Shown: positions 33,788 to 45,040 of the stretch, one piece after another
Layout: each line of letters begins with the position of its first letter
Position numbering within the stretch: the first letter of the stretch is position 1
Origin: Calocera cornea HHB12733
Taxonomy: Eukaryota; Basidiomycota; Dacrymycetes; Dacrymycetales; Dacrymycetaceae
Assembly (NCBI GenBank): GCA_001632435.1
Contig: KV423917.1
Coordinates: 290,184 to 354,183 of the forward strand
Reading direction: 5' to 3'
Length of the DNA stretch: 64,000 nt
Program-made: the position numbers and the translations under genes
Notes under the pieces: generated by a model
Told to the model about the DNA's origin: nothing
Databases searched by the model: none
The model's input: only the letters and a program-made list of their open reading frames with translations

Positions 33788-35822
33788 ATGGCTCCCTTGG
33801 AGTACACACCGCTGGCGACAATTGAGCAGGTGAGCTGCCTTGCGACTCCACATCTTCCCGCGCTCATGGTACCTCCAGTACCATGGGGACCTTCATCGCA
33901 CCTTCATGTCCAATAAATGTCGTCCCGAGGCATATCGTAAGGAGCAGCTGATCCGGCTTGCCTGGCTGCTGGAAGAGAACGTGGCGCGCTTCCAGGATGC
34001 GTTCTACAGGGACCTGGGCCGGCCCAAGGTTGAGACTCCCTTCCTCGAGGTCTCGATCATGGTCAAGGCGTGCATATATGCGCTCAAGAACCTGCACAAA
34101 TGGATGAAGACCGACTACGCGCCATTCGATATGGTGTCGGGTCCAATGAGGCCAAGAGTCACGAAGGAGCCGAAGGGCGTAGCTCTGATCATTGGACCAT
34201 TCAACTACCGTGCGTGTCACCGGACAATACGCATATATCGAGCTCTGACCCCATTCAGCTCTCTGGTGCACGATATCCCCACTAATTGGCGCGATCACAG
34301 CCGGCTGCCCTTGCATGATCAAGATGTCGGAGCTCGTGCCCAGCGTGTCGGCTCTCGTCACTGAGCTCGTCGACAAGCACTTGGACCGCGACGCGTACCG
34401 GGTTGTGAACGGTGCTGTGGACGAAACGAGCAAACTTCTGGAGCTCCGCTGGGACCAGAGTACGTACGACTGCCTTCGTTCACCCGTGTTCTACTAACCA
34501 ACGCATCGTAGTCTTTTTCACTGGCAGTGGACGTGTTGGGAAGATCGTTGCGGCTGCGGCAGCCAAGCACCTCACACCGGTCGCACTTGAGCTAGGCGGC
34601 AAGTCACCAGTCTTCTTCGATTCTACCGTGGACTTCGACACTGCTGCCCGCAAAGTTCTGTGGGGAAAGACTATCAACGCTGGCCAGACCTGCATCGCTC
34701 CCGACTACGTGCTCGTCCCGGAGGACTGTATGGAGCGCGCTGCAGCAGCGTTCAAGAAGGCGTAAGCTCGTATCCTTCTGACTATGCTACATGCTTATGT
34801 GAGGGTAGATATGACTCGTTCTACCCAGATGGTGCACGGAGATCGGACAGCTTTGCCCGTATAGTCGATCACAAGAGCTTCAGTCGACTCAAGGACGTGA
34901 TGGACCGGAGCAAGGCTGAGCTGGTATGCGGGGGAGAGACGGATGAGGAGACCAAGTTCATCGCCCCTTCTGTGTACAAGAACGTTTCTAGGGATGATTC
35001 GTTGATGGAGGGGTGAGGCATTCACTTGGTCACAGCATGCACGTTCCTGACCTTGCCACAGCGAACTCTTCGGTCCTATATTGCCAATTGTGTCGGTTAA
35101 GGTATGTAACTAAACACACTGCTTTCTTCTAGCTCACCGTCTTCCAGAATGTGCAGGAGGCTGTGGAATATGTCCGAAACGGGTAGGTCTGATTCTCTGA
35201 CCGTATTTGGCAACAAATTAATACCAATTCCAGAGAATCTCCTCTGGCGGTCTACGTGTTCACGAATGATTCGAAGACGAAGGAATACAGTAGGTCGTCC
35301 CTTCCAGGCAGTTGCTCTACTCTGAATGGCAGCCTGTAGTTCGGACTATGACTCGCAGCGGTTCCTTCGTCGTCAACGACGTGGTTGTACAGGCGGGCAC
35401 GGATTCCACACCATTCGGCGGCGTTGGTAGTTCTGGATGTGAGATCGCGATTTGCTGTTTCGTGCATGTTCCTGAATTGTTGCAGGTGGCGCCCACCACG
35501 GGAGGGCTGCATTTGACATGTTCACTCACGAAAGGACAATGGTCGAATCGCCCAATTGGCTGCACATGGTGATGAAATGGAGAGAGCCGCCCTACACGGT
35601 ACCGAACACTCCCCTTTCATCCACTGGAGCAGGAGCTGATGCTAGCTCCTCCAGGCAAACAACTATGCGCGCCTGGCGCTTCTCGCGAATGCCAGCATCC
35701 CATATACCAAGCCAGGAACGCAGCCGTCCCTGCTGTACAGCATATGGGTCCGTGTCTTCGGGGCAGGTTTCGTTGTTATGCTTGCAGCCGCGGCAGCTCA
35801 AAATTTGAAGCAGAGGGAATGA
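33788..35822 (+). CDS. Aldehyde dehydrogenase, ALDH3 type, C-terminally membrane-anchored (fatty aldehyde dehydrogenase)
   Basis: Eleven exons: 33788-33829, 33879-34209, 34259-34459, 34512-34761, 34809-35012, 35062-35101, 35148-35182, 35234-35289, 35340-35438, 35486-35598 and 35655-35822; 512 residues. ALDH3 landmarks are [51 protein letters not shown] (general base Glu218), NAGQTC (nucleophile Cys252), [20 protein letters not shown] and PFGGVGSSG. The last exon adds a membrane segment ([15 protein letters not shown]) like the tail anchor of fatty aldehyde dehydrogenase, so it probably oxidises long-chain aldehydes on ER or peroxisome membranes with NAD(P). Without the intron at 35599-35654 the anchor would be lost and a frame-shifted tail made instead. 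Confidence 0.93.
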
Positions 35823-36153
35823 GCAGGTCGCCTGCTTGTTTCGGATGGTGGGAGGAGGTAGTTGATGGAGTGTGGTGGGGAGCAGGCACACTGTATGAAC
35901 AGACTTAATAAATTATGATCCACAACAATCACCGGTTGGGCCCAAGTGCTTCGCTGGTGGTGGGTGCACGATCAAGCCGAAACTGCCGGGGCGACACTTC
36001 GCAGAACTGCAAAATTTTCGGAGAACTCCATCCATTTAGGAATTGAGTATGAGTAGTATTAGTACATTGGTTGTATAGCCTGAGATACGCATGTCAAAAC
36101 CTCTTTTTCAAGTCGGTGCGTGTGGAGCTCACTTTTCCCAATCGACAATCGCG
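35823..36153. other. Convergent 3' intergenic region
   Basis: 331 bp between the ALDH gene and the small minus-strand gene; AT-rich, nothing recognised. Confidence 0.35.
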
Positions 36154-36375
36154 CTATCGCTGAACCTCTTCAATCCACCTCCTCTTCGACGTCCGCACAA
36201 TATCTCCAGACACAGCAGCCTCCTCTTTACTCATCCCTCGTATATGCCGGTCCCGTGCTGGGCATGGAAAGGCGACTGTCGCGACGGCTGCAATGAATGT
36301 GACGGTGAAGAGGGTGGACGTGATGGATCGACGCTGGGCGCTGTTCAGCCGGATGCGTCGTATTGATGGGATCAT
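36154..36375 (-). CDS. Small single-pass membrane protein, unrecognised
   Basis: 73 codons from ATG 36375. Start MIPSIRRIRLNSAQRRS is basic, followed by a hydrophobic helix (STLFTVTFIAAVATVAF), CPARDR and a basic C-terminus ending RRWIEEVQR. Size and layout suggest a mitochondrial inner-membrane or ER small protein. The reading frame stays open upstream without an ATG, and a GTGCGC...CACAG intron of 54 nt would join it in phase, so a further 5' exon is possible. It runs divergently from the acyl-CoA dehydrogenase gene. I do not recognise the family. Confidence 0.5.
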   Translation of the reverse strand: MIPSIRRIRLNSAQRRSITSTLFTVTFIAAVATVAFPCPARDRHIRGMSKEEAAVSGDIVRTSKRRWIEEVQR

Positions 36376-36716
36376 CTGTGGCTCTGGATCAGCACTTGAG
36401 CCACGTCTACGAGAAATAAGGTAGCGCACAATATGCGCGCCGCTCTTCCCATTCCAAAGCGCGTCCGAGAGCAGCAGGTGTCGACGTTCGTGAGCGGTCG
36501 CGGATACGGGACGAGGCGAGTGAGAAGGACCGTCGAGTGGCGATGCAGAAGCAGCCAATGAGAGAGGCTCCGTCGCCTTCCCCGCACCCGTCCCGGTCCG
36601 TCCCTGCCAGTCCCCATTGCCGGTCCTCCCGTACCCCAGGTCGGTTATATGGACTACGTCCGCTCAGGGCTTCGAAACCCCAACCTGCTTTAGGCCCTTC
36701 GCTGTAGGAGACCACC
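36376..36716. other. Divergent intergenic region
   Basis: 341 bp between the small membrane protein and the acyl-CoA dehydrogenase; may hold an unannotated 5' exon of the former on the minus strand. Confidence 0.35.
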
Positions 36717-38635
36717 ATGTCTGTGCATCCTGTTGCTGCTGTGACGTCGCCCGCGACTTGGGCTCTTGTGAGTACCAGCGCTCGTCCGAGATTCAGCGCT
36801 GAGCTACGTGTAGATCGAGGACAAGATTCGCCCTCATGCGAAGGAAATGATCGCCAAGTTGGTAGATTTTGTCCAAGTGTGTTCAACGCGACTATCCTTC
36901 TGTGACAAGCTAAATGCCCTTCAAAGAATGAAGTTGTCCCTGCTGAGCGAGTCTACCTCGCGCAGATCCCAGCCGACCCGGCAAAGCGCTGGCAGACCAT
37001 ACCTCCCATCTTGGAGGAGCTGAAGGCGAAAGCTCGTAAGCTCGGGCTCTGGAATATGTTCTTGAGCAAGGCGCACTACCCCGACGTTGGCACTGATCTG
37101 ACGAACCTGGAGGTGAATGCAAGAGGCCGTTCTGCAGCATTGGTATTGACCACGGCCTAGTACGCCGTAATGGCCGAGATAATGGGCCGGACTGGTGCTC
37201 TGGCGTCAATGGCCACGAACTGCGCGGCACCGGACACTGGTAACATGGGTACGTGATACTGCAGTGTCAGCATCCGTGATACTCAAGTCGATTTCAGAGG
37301 TGTTCGCTCGTTACGGCACGCCGGAGCAAAAGAAGGCATGGCTGGTGGACTTGATGGCCGGCAAGACCCGCTCGTCCTTCGCCATGACTGAGCGCTTCGG
37401 TATGTCAACGACGATAGATCAACAAGACGGAGATTCTAATGGCATCGTGTAGTTGCTTCTTCAGATGCGACAAACATCAAGACGTCGATCCGTAAGGAAG
37501 GGAAGGACATCGTCATCAACGGTCACAAGTGGTACGCCCCACAGATCGTCCTTCTCATTTCATCTGCTAAACCTGTTGCAGGTGGATTAGTGGCGCCGGT
37601 GATCCTCGATGTGCCGTCCACCTCGTCATGGGAAAGAGTGACCCCAATAACCCAGACCGCTACAAGCAGCAGAGCATCGTTATTGTTCCTGCAAACGCAC
37701 CGGGCGTCAGGGTAGTTCGCCCTATGACCGTGTTCGGCTACGACGACGCACCCGAGGGCCATTGCGAGGTCGTCTATGAGAACGTGAGAGTGCCAGAGAG
37801 CAACTTGATCGCGGGCTGGGGCAGAGGATTCGAGGTCATCCAGGGGCGTCTCGGGTACGTGATGTCCGATGTGTGCTTCGTCCAGACTCTGACGGGCTTG
37901 CAGGCCTGGCCGCATCCACCACTGCATGCGGTCGATTGGTCTAGCTCAGCGCGCGCTGGACATCATGATCGAGCGCATTACGGATCCCACAAGGCAGACT
38001 TTCGGAAAGCATCTGTACGAACACGGTGTGTTGTGCAATCTTCATATTTATGTCCGGGATCTTAAGCAATTTCAGGGACGATTGTCCAGAATGTCGCATT
38101 ATCCAGGGCGGAAATCGAATCCGCCCGACTTCTGGTGCTGAGTGCTGCACATCAGGTTCGTGATTCTCGATATTGCTAAGTAATTCAGTTGGGCTGACAT
38201 AACAATAGATTGACAAGGCGCGTGCCAAGGGTGCGATGAAGGAGATCGGCATTGCCAAAGTCGGCCATCTATTCATTAAACTGCTGACAAATGCTGATGC
38301 GGTCCCACAGTTTGTCGTGCCATCCATGGCTCTCACGGTCGTCGACCGCGCGATGCAGTCGTTTGGTGCAGAGGGCTTGTGCCAGGACACCCCTCTGGCG
38401 TACTTCTACTCCGGACTGCGGCAGCTTCGGTATGCTGACGTGAGTAGCCCGGTTCGTCATCTTGGCGGCTTCTGTTGCTTATGCCGGGCCACGACAGGGA
38501 CCGGATGAGGTGCACATTCAGCAGATTGGTCGTAAGGAGATTGGCCGCGCGCCTGAGCTAAAGAAGCTTAGCGAAGTGGCACTGCACAAGGAAAGGCAGT
38601 TGTTTGCAAAGGCGGGGCTTAAAGCTCGGCTATGA
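36717..38635 (+). CDS. Acyl-CoA dehydrogenase (ACAD10/11-like)
   Basis: Twelve exons: 36717-36767, 36814-36876, 36927-37112, 37161-37248, 37298-37399, 37453-37531, 37582-37854, 37904-38025, 38076-38155, 38209-38259, 38311-38439 and 38498-38635; 453 residues. Conserved features are [52 protein letters not shown], the substrate/flavin segment [31 protein letters not shown] and YADGPDEVH. It catalyses FAD-dependent alpha,beta-dehydrogenation of acyl-CoA in beta-oxidation; [11 protein letters not shown] plus the DGPDEVH end are typical of the ACAD10/11-like fungal group. No clear presequence or peroxisomal signal (ends [11 protein letters not shown] is a weak PTS1-like tripeptide). The tenth intron (38260-38310) is 51 nt and open in frame. 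Confidence 0.92.
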
Positions 38636-39040
38636 AGCCCCACTTTGCTCGGTTATTGGGGGAACGTCCGAGTTCTTCCGTTATTGTCTACCGGGGATAT
38701 CGGTCAGGTGAAGGGCGCCTCTTCGAAAGTGTACTGGATAGGCATATGCCAATAGGGTGTGGGGATTGTCATGTGTAACAAGGAGCGGCTCAAGCGTCGA
38801 CCGACATGTGACGTATGAGACTAACCCGGAAGCAGAAGCCGAATGTGAGGGAAGAGGCTTGGGTATATGCCTTCCCACAGGGCAGCACGGAGTGCTAGCA
38901 CTTCCATCATCCACCATCCGTAGCTCGACTAGGTTCTCTCCAAGCTGATTCACATTAAGCTCTCTTATCATTCTACTCCCTAACACGGCGATCCCCTGTC
39001 CACGGCACACGACGACCACCTCAGCCACCCATACCGCACC
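38636..39040. other. Intergenic region
   Basis: 405 bp between two co-oriented genes; presumed 3' end and hexokinase promoter, no clear TATA. Confidence 0.35.
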
Positions 39041-40906
39041 ATGTCCTACCTCGCGGACACCTCGCTCAATCCGGCAGCGCTCGAGTTCCTCGAACGCATC
39101 GAGCGCCAGTTCCACCTCGATGACGAGCAGCTCCAGACGATCCTTGCCCAGTTTTTGAAGGAGTTTGAGCTGGGCTTGAGCAAGTATGGCGAGTCACCCG
39201 CGATGGTCCCGACGTTCGTGACCCATCTACCCGATGGAACGGAGAGGGGGTGAGTGCACGGGTTAGGGCTCCGGGGACAGCGCGCTGATCGCTGGCAGGA
39301 CATTCCTGGCTTTGGACTTGGGCGGGACAAACTTGTGAGAGATCTGGAAGCAGGGCTAGGATCCGGAGCTGACCTCCGACCCAGGCGAGTCTGCCAGGTC
39401 ACGCTACTCGGAAACCGGCAGGTCGAGATGAATCAGTCCAAATACCGAGTGTCCGAGGCTCTGAAGACGGGCGAGGCGGAGGATCTCTTCAGTGCGTCCG
39501 TGTATACGTCCTTTCAAGCGCATATATCTGACATTATCGCAGATTACATCGCAGACTCTGTGGACCACTTCCTGACCACGGCAGATATACCCTTAACGGA
39601 GGACGAGCAGCTGTATCTTGGTCTGACGTTCAGGTGTGCACCCTCCCGCTATGTGTGAGGCATACGTTGACGGGGCTGTCAGCTTCCCGGTCGAGCAGAC
39701 GGCCATCAACAAGGGCAAGCTCCTGACCTGGACGAAGGGCTTTGCCGCAACCCACGCCATCGGCAACGACGTTATGCAGATGTTGCAGGATGCCCTGGAC
39801 CGACGACATGTGCACGTCAAGTGTGCTGCCCTCATCAATGATGTAAGGCATTACCAGGCTCACTTTGACTCTGTTCTGATGAGCTTACAGACCGTCGGCT
39901 GTCTCATGTCTCGAGCGTACTTCAGCGGCGGCTGCATCTTGGGGGCCATCTTCGGAACGGGCACCAACGGTGCCTACGTGGAGGACATGAAGGCGGTAAA
40001 GAAACTATCGACAGATGCGATTGACGGTCCCCTCCCCGACAAAATGGTTATCAACACCGAGTGGGGTGCATTCGACAACGCTGTACGCCGATATTTTACC
40101 GGACAGACGATCAATTACTTACGTAACCTCCCAGCGCAAGGTAATACCGCGCACAATCTTCGACAATAAGCTGGACCGAGAAAGCATCAATCCCCGCTTC
40201 CAAGCATACGAGAAGTGCATCTCGGGCATGTATCTTGGCGAGATTGTCCGGAATATTCTGCTCTATCTCATCGACAACAGTATCCTCTTTGGAGGCAACA
40301 GTTCGAAGCAGTTCAACACGCACTACGGCTTTGACACTGAGCTCATGTCGAATATCGAGAATGATCAGAGCGACGAAGGTGTCACCTGCCGGGCGATACT
40401 CACGCAGAAGATGGGCATGGACGACAAACTCGTTTCACCAAACGACATCGCCATCGTCCGCTGGGGTTGCAAGATCGTGGCTACGCGCGCCGCGAAGTTG
40501 TCTGGTTGCGCCGTGGCAGCCATCATCAACCAGACGCACTGCGCTGAAGGACACGAAGACTTCGTGGATGTCGGCGTTGATGGCAGGTAAGTGACCGCTG
40601 CCTTCAACATCGTAGTCCTTAACTTATGTCATTTCCAGCCTGATCCAGTTCTACCCCGGCTTTGAAGACGGTCTTCGTTCTTCCCTACGTCTCTTGGTCG
40701 GCGAGAACGTCGAGAAGCGGACACGAATAGGGCTCGCCAAGGATGGGTCTGGAATCGGTGCTGCGCTCGGTGCGCTCGCGTCGCTCCATCAGGAACGGGA
40801 ACGACAAGTGCAGCCGGTCCTCCAGGCTGGGCTGGACACTGCAAAGGCCTCCAGGGAGGCGGCGGAGGGAGTGGGCAAGGCGGCGTTGGCGGACAGCATT
40901 GCATGA
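39041..40906 (+). CDS. HXK1: Hexokinase
   Basis: Eight exons, 39041-39249, 39299-39334, 39385-39491, 39543-39633, 39683-39842, 39891-40082, 40135-40586 and 40639-40906, give 504 residues, usual for fungal hexokinases. Landmarks: FLALDLGGTNL phosphate loop, LTFSFPVEQTAI, KGKLLTWTKGF sugar-binding loop, ALINDTVGCLMS with the catalytic Asp, GAIFGTGTNGAYVE, INTEWGAFDN, DRESINPRFQAYEKCISGM, then GSGIGAALGAL near the end. It phosphorylates glucose to glucose-6-phosphate in the cytosol and may signal sugar status. The C-terminal 35 residues are a family-variable helix. The symbol marks the family, not a proven ortholog of yeast HXK1 versus HXK2. Confidence 0.94.
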
Positions 40907-41287
40907 GTATTGATGGGGAGAGGAGCGCGCACGGCGAGGCCGGGGAAGAGCAGCAAAATATAATTGACGTCTCCTTTACTGTACAACTGGGCAATGGCAT
41001 ACGAAAGGCAAAGAAAGAAATGTTGTAACGTGCAGGGTTTTCGTAGATAGACTGGGACACCTAGATCATTCAACCGATCGTTTTGTTCTGCGACTGTCTG
41101 CAACTCACATAGTTGGCAGAAGAATTGGCATGTTGACGCGCCTCCCGATGTGCCTGCCGAGCCGATGCGTAACCCGACTTAGGCTAGCCCGGGAATAGGG
41201 ACGCCACCGCTGCTTGCTCCTGACCTCACACACCATCATAGTGCACCCCTCGCACCCTCCTTCCTCCCAAACCCCAACAACCACACC
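40907..41287. other. Intergenic region
   Basis: 381 bp between two co-oriented genes; nothing beyond presumed regulatory sequence. Confidence 0.35.
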
Positions 41288-41753
41288 ATGTTCGGCCTCG
41301 GCAAGCTCTTCCACTACGCCTTCGACGCAGTCCTCATCAGCGCCTTCCTCGCCGGTGTGCGGCGCAGCACGGGCTTGACGTGCGTCCACTTCCAATCCCA
41401 GTCCCAATCCTTGCTCGTGACACGCTAACGTTGTGCACAAACAGCCCGGCACTGGCACTGGTCCCGAACAAGGACGTACGGCGTGAGCATCTTCTTTCCG
41501 CATGCAGGGGTAGGGGCTGATGCAGGGTGGGGCGGTAGAGCTGCTGAGGAGCTATTTGGAGCTCGGAGAGGTACGCTCACGTATCGCGTCTGAGCCGGGG
41601 CGGGGTGCTGATGCGTTTGGTTGCGGCTCGTAGTACACATTTGACTTTGCGGTCGTGTTCTTTGGGGTGAGTCTGCGAGGTTCTCTGGGCAGGAGGGGCG
41701 GCTGATGAGTGGGGTGGGCGTAGCGGTCAAGCTCTTTCGAGCGGAAGCGGTGA
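41288..41753 (+). CDS. DUF1748 fungal microprotein
   Basis: Five exons, 41288-41379, 41445-41475, 41526-41570, 41634-41666 and 41724-41753, give 76 residues. Conserved family pattern: MFGLGKLFHYAFDAVLISA, FLAGVRRSTGLTP, LVPNKD, SYLELGEYTFDFAVVFFG, and the end RSSSFERKR. Small DUF1748 proteins are widespread in fungi, and one yeast member is mitochondrial; the function is unknown. The longest exon is 92 nt, so ORF finders miss it. The 5' site of intron 2 was set at GAC|GTACGG since the nearby GTGAGC breaks the frame. The exon count is remarkable for a 76-residue protein. Confidence 0.85.
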
Positions 41754-42101
41754 ACACCGTCCATAGACTCGGACGGCCACATGCCCCAGCCTCATCCACA
41801 GCGACTCCCGGTACGCTGCGTCCCTTCTGTGTTGACCGAGAGCCACAAATCTGATTGCGCATTATTGAAGCAGCGAGTCGCCTCCGCATGTACACGCTAG
41901 CTCCTTTTGGTCTCCTTCCTGTAACGTACGGCTGTACACTACCTGCTCTGCGTATGAGGAGAGCAATCCATACACATCTCATGCATCTCCTGCCTGCGCT
42001 CTACGCCGCACTGCCTCCCATAGCTCCCAGACTCTCCTCTCCTCCTGCGGGCTCCACCCCAAGCCGCTTTGGGGTATAGGTGATCGTCCGGCATCGGGCT
42101 T
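41754..42101. other. Convergent 3' intergenic region
   Basis: 348 bp between the DUF1748 gene and the 3' end of OST2; no feature recognised. Confidence 0.35.
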
Positions 42102-42592
42102 CTATCCGAGGAAGTTGTACACGAAGAAATGGAGGACGATGGAGCCGAAGCAGAAGTCTGCAAACGCTCTGCCCGTTGCGCGTTAGCACCATGCACCGCT
42201 GGGGATACACAGGGACATACCGTTCTGGGGAGATGATTGTGAATTGGGAGCGGGTTGCGGGGTTCACTTGTGCGCGGAAGGCGGCTGTGAGGACGAACTG
42301 TCCGATGGTGCTGCCGAAGCTACACACGCACACGGCGGAATCAGAGCGCAGCGTTGCCAGGAGATAGAGTACGAGCGCACCCAGCGAGGAAAGCGTTAAA
42401 CGGGAAGGTTGTGACCAGGACGCAGTACGCGAACTGGGCAACGCCCGAGAGGACGATGAAGAGGAGGAAGGCGTCGATGAGCTTGACCCGCTTGGGCGTG
42501 TTGTCCTTGTAGCTCTGGACGAGGTCCTGCAGCGCGCCGCTGATCGCGGATGTGCTCTGCGACACAGCTGGCGTCACTTTCTTCGGGGGCAT
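42102..42592 (-). CDS. OST2: Oligosaccharyltransferase subunit OST2 / DAD1
   Basis: Three exons, 42592-42381, 42319-42221 and 42168-42102, give 125 residues. The DAD family pattern is complete: LVQSYKDNTPKRVKLIDAFL, SGVAQFAYCVLVTTFPFNA, FLAGFGSTIGQFVLTAAFR, QVNPATRSQFTIISPERAF and ADFCFGSIVLHFFVYNFLG at the C-terminus, with three membrane helices. It is a core subunit of the ER complex that N-glycosylates secretory proteins. Its N-terminal 20 residues are variable Ser/Pro-rich. It runs divergently from the mitoribosomal protein gene with 251 bp between starts. Confidence 0.96.
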
Positions 42593-42843
42593 CGTCGTGG
42601 GCAGTTGACAAGGAGCGTAGGAGGGAGTGTGTGTGCTGCTGGGCTGCTGCACGCCGCCTGGGACGTCCACGTCTCCCTGCGCGGCGCGTCGGTCCCTGCT
42701 GCCCATCACGAAGCGGAAGCAAACCAGCTCGAAAATAGCAGCCGTCCAAAAGTTGGTGACGGTGCGTACGACATTATTCTCCTCGTCCGACCCTCCGCCT
42801 TCGCTCCCTCTTCCTCTGCTGGTGCCCCGCTGCCGGTCCCGCG

Positions 42844-43997
42844 ATGTCGGCGTCTCTCCTCCGGCGTGCAACGGGCTCGCTGGCCCCGCTCCTGCGCTCC
42901 GCCCCCGCCTCCCACACGACCGCAACATGCCGCCATCGCGCACCGCGAATACCTGCCTTCTCGCACGTGCGCAGCGGCAGCAGGGCGCTGCACGGGCTCA
43001 CCCAGCTCCGGTACCCGACGGACGAGCCGCTGGGCGAGTTCTGGTCCAGGGAGCAGGTCAGGATCGTCGCCGTTGACTATCAGGAGGGGCTGTTGCTGCG
43101 GCTGAACGATGAGATAAGAGGTGCGCGCTTTGGTGCTGCGTTGCGCCGGTCAGGAAGGGACGAAGGCGGCGGCTGACGGGATGCGGTGCAGGAACGGAGT
43201 ACGAGGCCAAGGGCATCGCCGACACCGTCATAGAGAGTGCGACGAAGCGGGAGGACGCGTTAATATTCAACTATGCGAGCCAGGCGCTCAACAACAGCTT
43301 CTTCCTCGACAGCCTGGTGCGTGCGCCTCCCATCCCATCCCGTCCCGTCCCATTCTGCTCGCCCTGCATCCACCCGTGCGTGTGCTGACGGTGCACACTG
43401 CAGGTCCCGACAAGCGTGCACCTGATGCACGACATCTCGGCCGACCTGCACAAGCACCTTGAGGAGCACTACGGGAACGTGCAGCAGTTCATCTCGTACA
43501 TGTCCGCCGCCGCCATGGGCATGGTCGGCTCCGGCTGGGTCTGGCTCGTCATCGATGCCCAGGGACGGCTCGCGACAGTCGCGACGTACGGCGCGGGGAC
43601 GATGCTGATCCGGGCGCGGGCGCAGGCGAACCCGATGGGGTCGAGGGACCTGCCCCTGTTCGGCGGCGCGTGGGAGGGGGAGCGGGCGGGCGCGCCGCGC
43701 CCGCTGCTCCCTCGCCGGAAGGCGTTGCGCTCCCCGGACGGGAGCGGCGTGGTCCAGCTTCCGCTGACGGCGGATGCGGCCAACTTCAAGTTTTTCGGGC
43801 AGAGCCTGAACCCGATCATGTGCATCTCGGTGCACGAGCACGCGTGGCTGCACGACTACGGCGTGTGGGGCAAGGAGGAGTACCTGAAGCGGTTCTGGAC
43901 CGTGCTCGACTGGGACAAGGTCTCGCGGTACCATAGGAAGTGGTTGGACGTGATCCAGGCGGCCCCTGCGGACACGTCAAAAACGGGGAGGTCATAG
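42844..43997 (+). CDS. Mitochondrial small ribosomal subunit protein with SOD fold (mS42/mS43, Rsm26/Mrp1 type)
   Basis: Three exons, 42844-43120, 43192-43316 and 43404-43997, give 331 residues. A long Arg/Ala/Ser presequence precedes a region like the Fe/Mn superoxide dismutase fold: IFNYASQALNNSFFLDSL, VQQFISYMSAAAMGMVGSG, WVWLVIDAQGRLATV, and the C-terminal SVHEHAWLHDYGVW with EEYLKRFWTVLDW. Three of the four SOD metal ligands are gone: the NH(S/T)F histidine is Asn127, the DVWEH aspartate is Ser276, and the N-terminal His is absent; His280 is kept. That is the state of mitoribosomal mS42/mS43, which use the fold structurally, so it should not be annotated as an active SOD. A Pro/Arg insert near 218-245 is unusual. 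Confidence 0.87.
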
Positions 43998-45040
43998 TGC
44001 GTCCTGACTCGTGCGTCGTGGCGTGGCATGGGGTGGTGCTGGAGGGCCGCCAGCGAGGAAGAGATGGGGCAATACTTACTGTAATGGACCGCACTGCTCA
44101 TCTATATTTACAACCGCTGCCCCGTGCACAAAAACTATTGTTAGTCCACGGGAAGCAGCAGAAAGGGGAAGCATGTTCTAATGAGACCCTGACCATTCCC
44201 GCCTCTCCCAGAGGCCATCCCGATACCAGGCTATGCGATCATCAGCCGTGGCGCGACCATTGAATATTGTCCATGGCACACGACCCGCAATATCCCTCCA
44301 CAGCGGGCGGGGCGAACCCGAGTCGACTTCCGGTCGTATCACCTCCCGTTCGTATCGTGTCGTATCATCTCGTATCATCAGCACCTTCCTGCCCCTCATC
44401 ATCCAACGCACGCTGCCAGCACCGTCCCCGGTGATACCCCTCTCCCACAAACGTGCACCGCTGGACAGGAGCTACGATCCGCGACATTACTACTGTCGGA
44501 AGTTGCGAAGTTGCCCGTCCCAAGTTCTTGGCCATCAGGGACCCTAGTGCCCCAGCACAGCCCATCAGCCCCTCCCACGCCTGTCGTTAACCCGCCCCCC
44601 CTCCCCCCGCTCAGTGCTGCAGTGCTGCAGGGCTTGAGCCGTGGACTCCTAACTTCATACCCACCGCACCCTGCCCAGCAGGCACCAGCCGGATTTGCTT
44701 GACGTCTCCGCCTCAGCCTCAGCCTAGCACGAGAGACAGAGAAGAGGGGGAGAAGGGCGAAGAGAATTGGGGAACGCCCGAACTGGCAACTCACAGCGCC
44801 GCAATCATCACGAGCGCCGAAGCCCCGCCCAGCGCGTGTCAGTGCGTAGGCCCGGACCTCTGATTTCCTGATCGTTGTACCGCAACAGCGAACAGCGAAC
44901 AGACAGCGCCGGGATTCGAGGCAACACCGCTGCGACCCGTATCCGTACGACACGGCACCACCCATCATTGCCAACAGTCGCACGAGCGCGAGCAGCAAAC
45001 ACGCGCAGCCAGCTTGGGTACTGCAGGTATATATGCTGCG
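43998..45040. other. Intergenic region
   Basis: 1.04 kb between two co-oriented genes, crossed only by frames without domain features. It contains a TATCGTGTCGTATCATCTCGTATCATC-type imperfect repeat near 44,355-44,380 and C-rich promoter-like runs near 44,590. Confidence 0.4.

Noticed and set aside
43404..43997. Annotation as active superoxide dismutase
   Set aside because: Three of four metal ligands are missing; mitoribosomal SOD-fold protein fits better.
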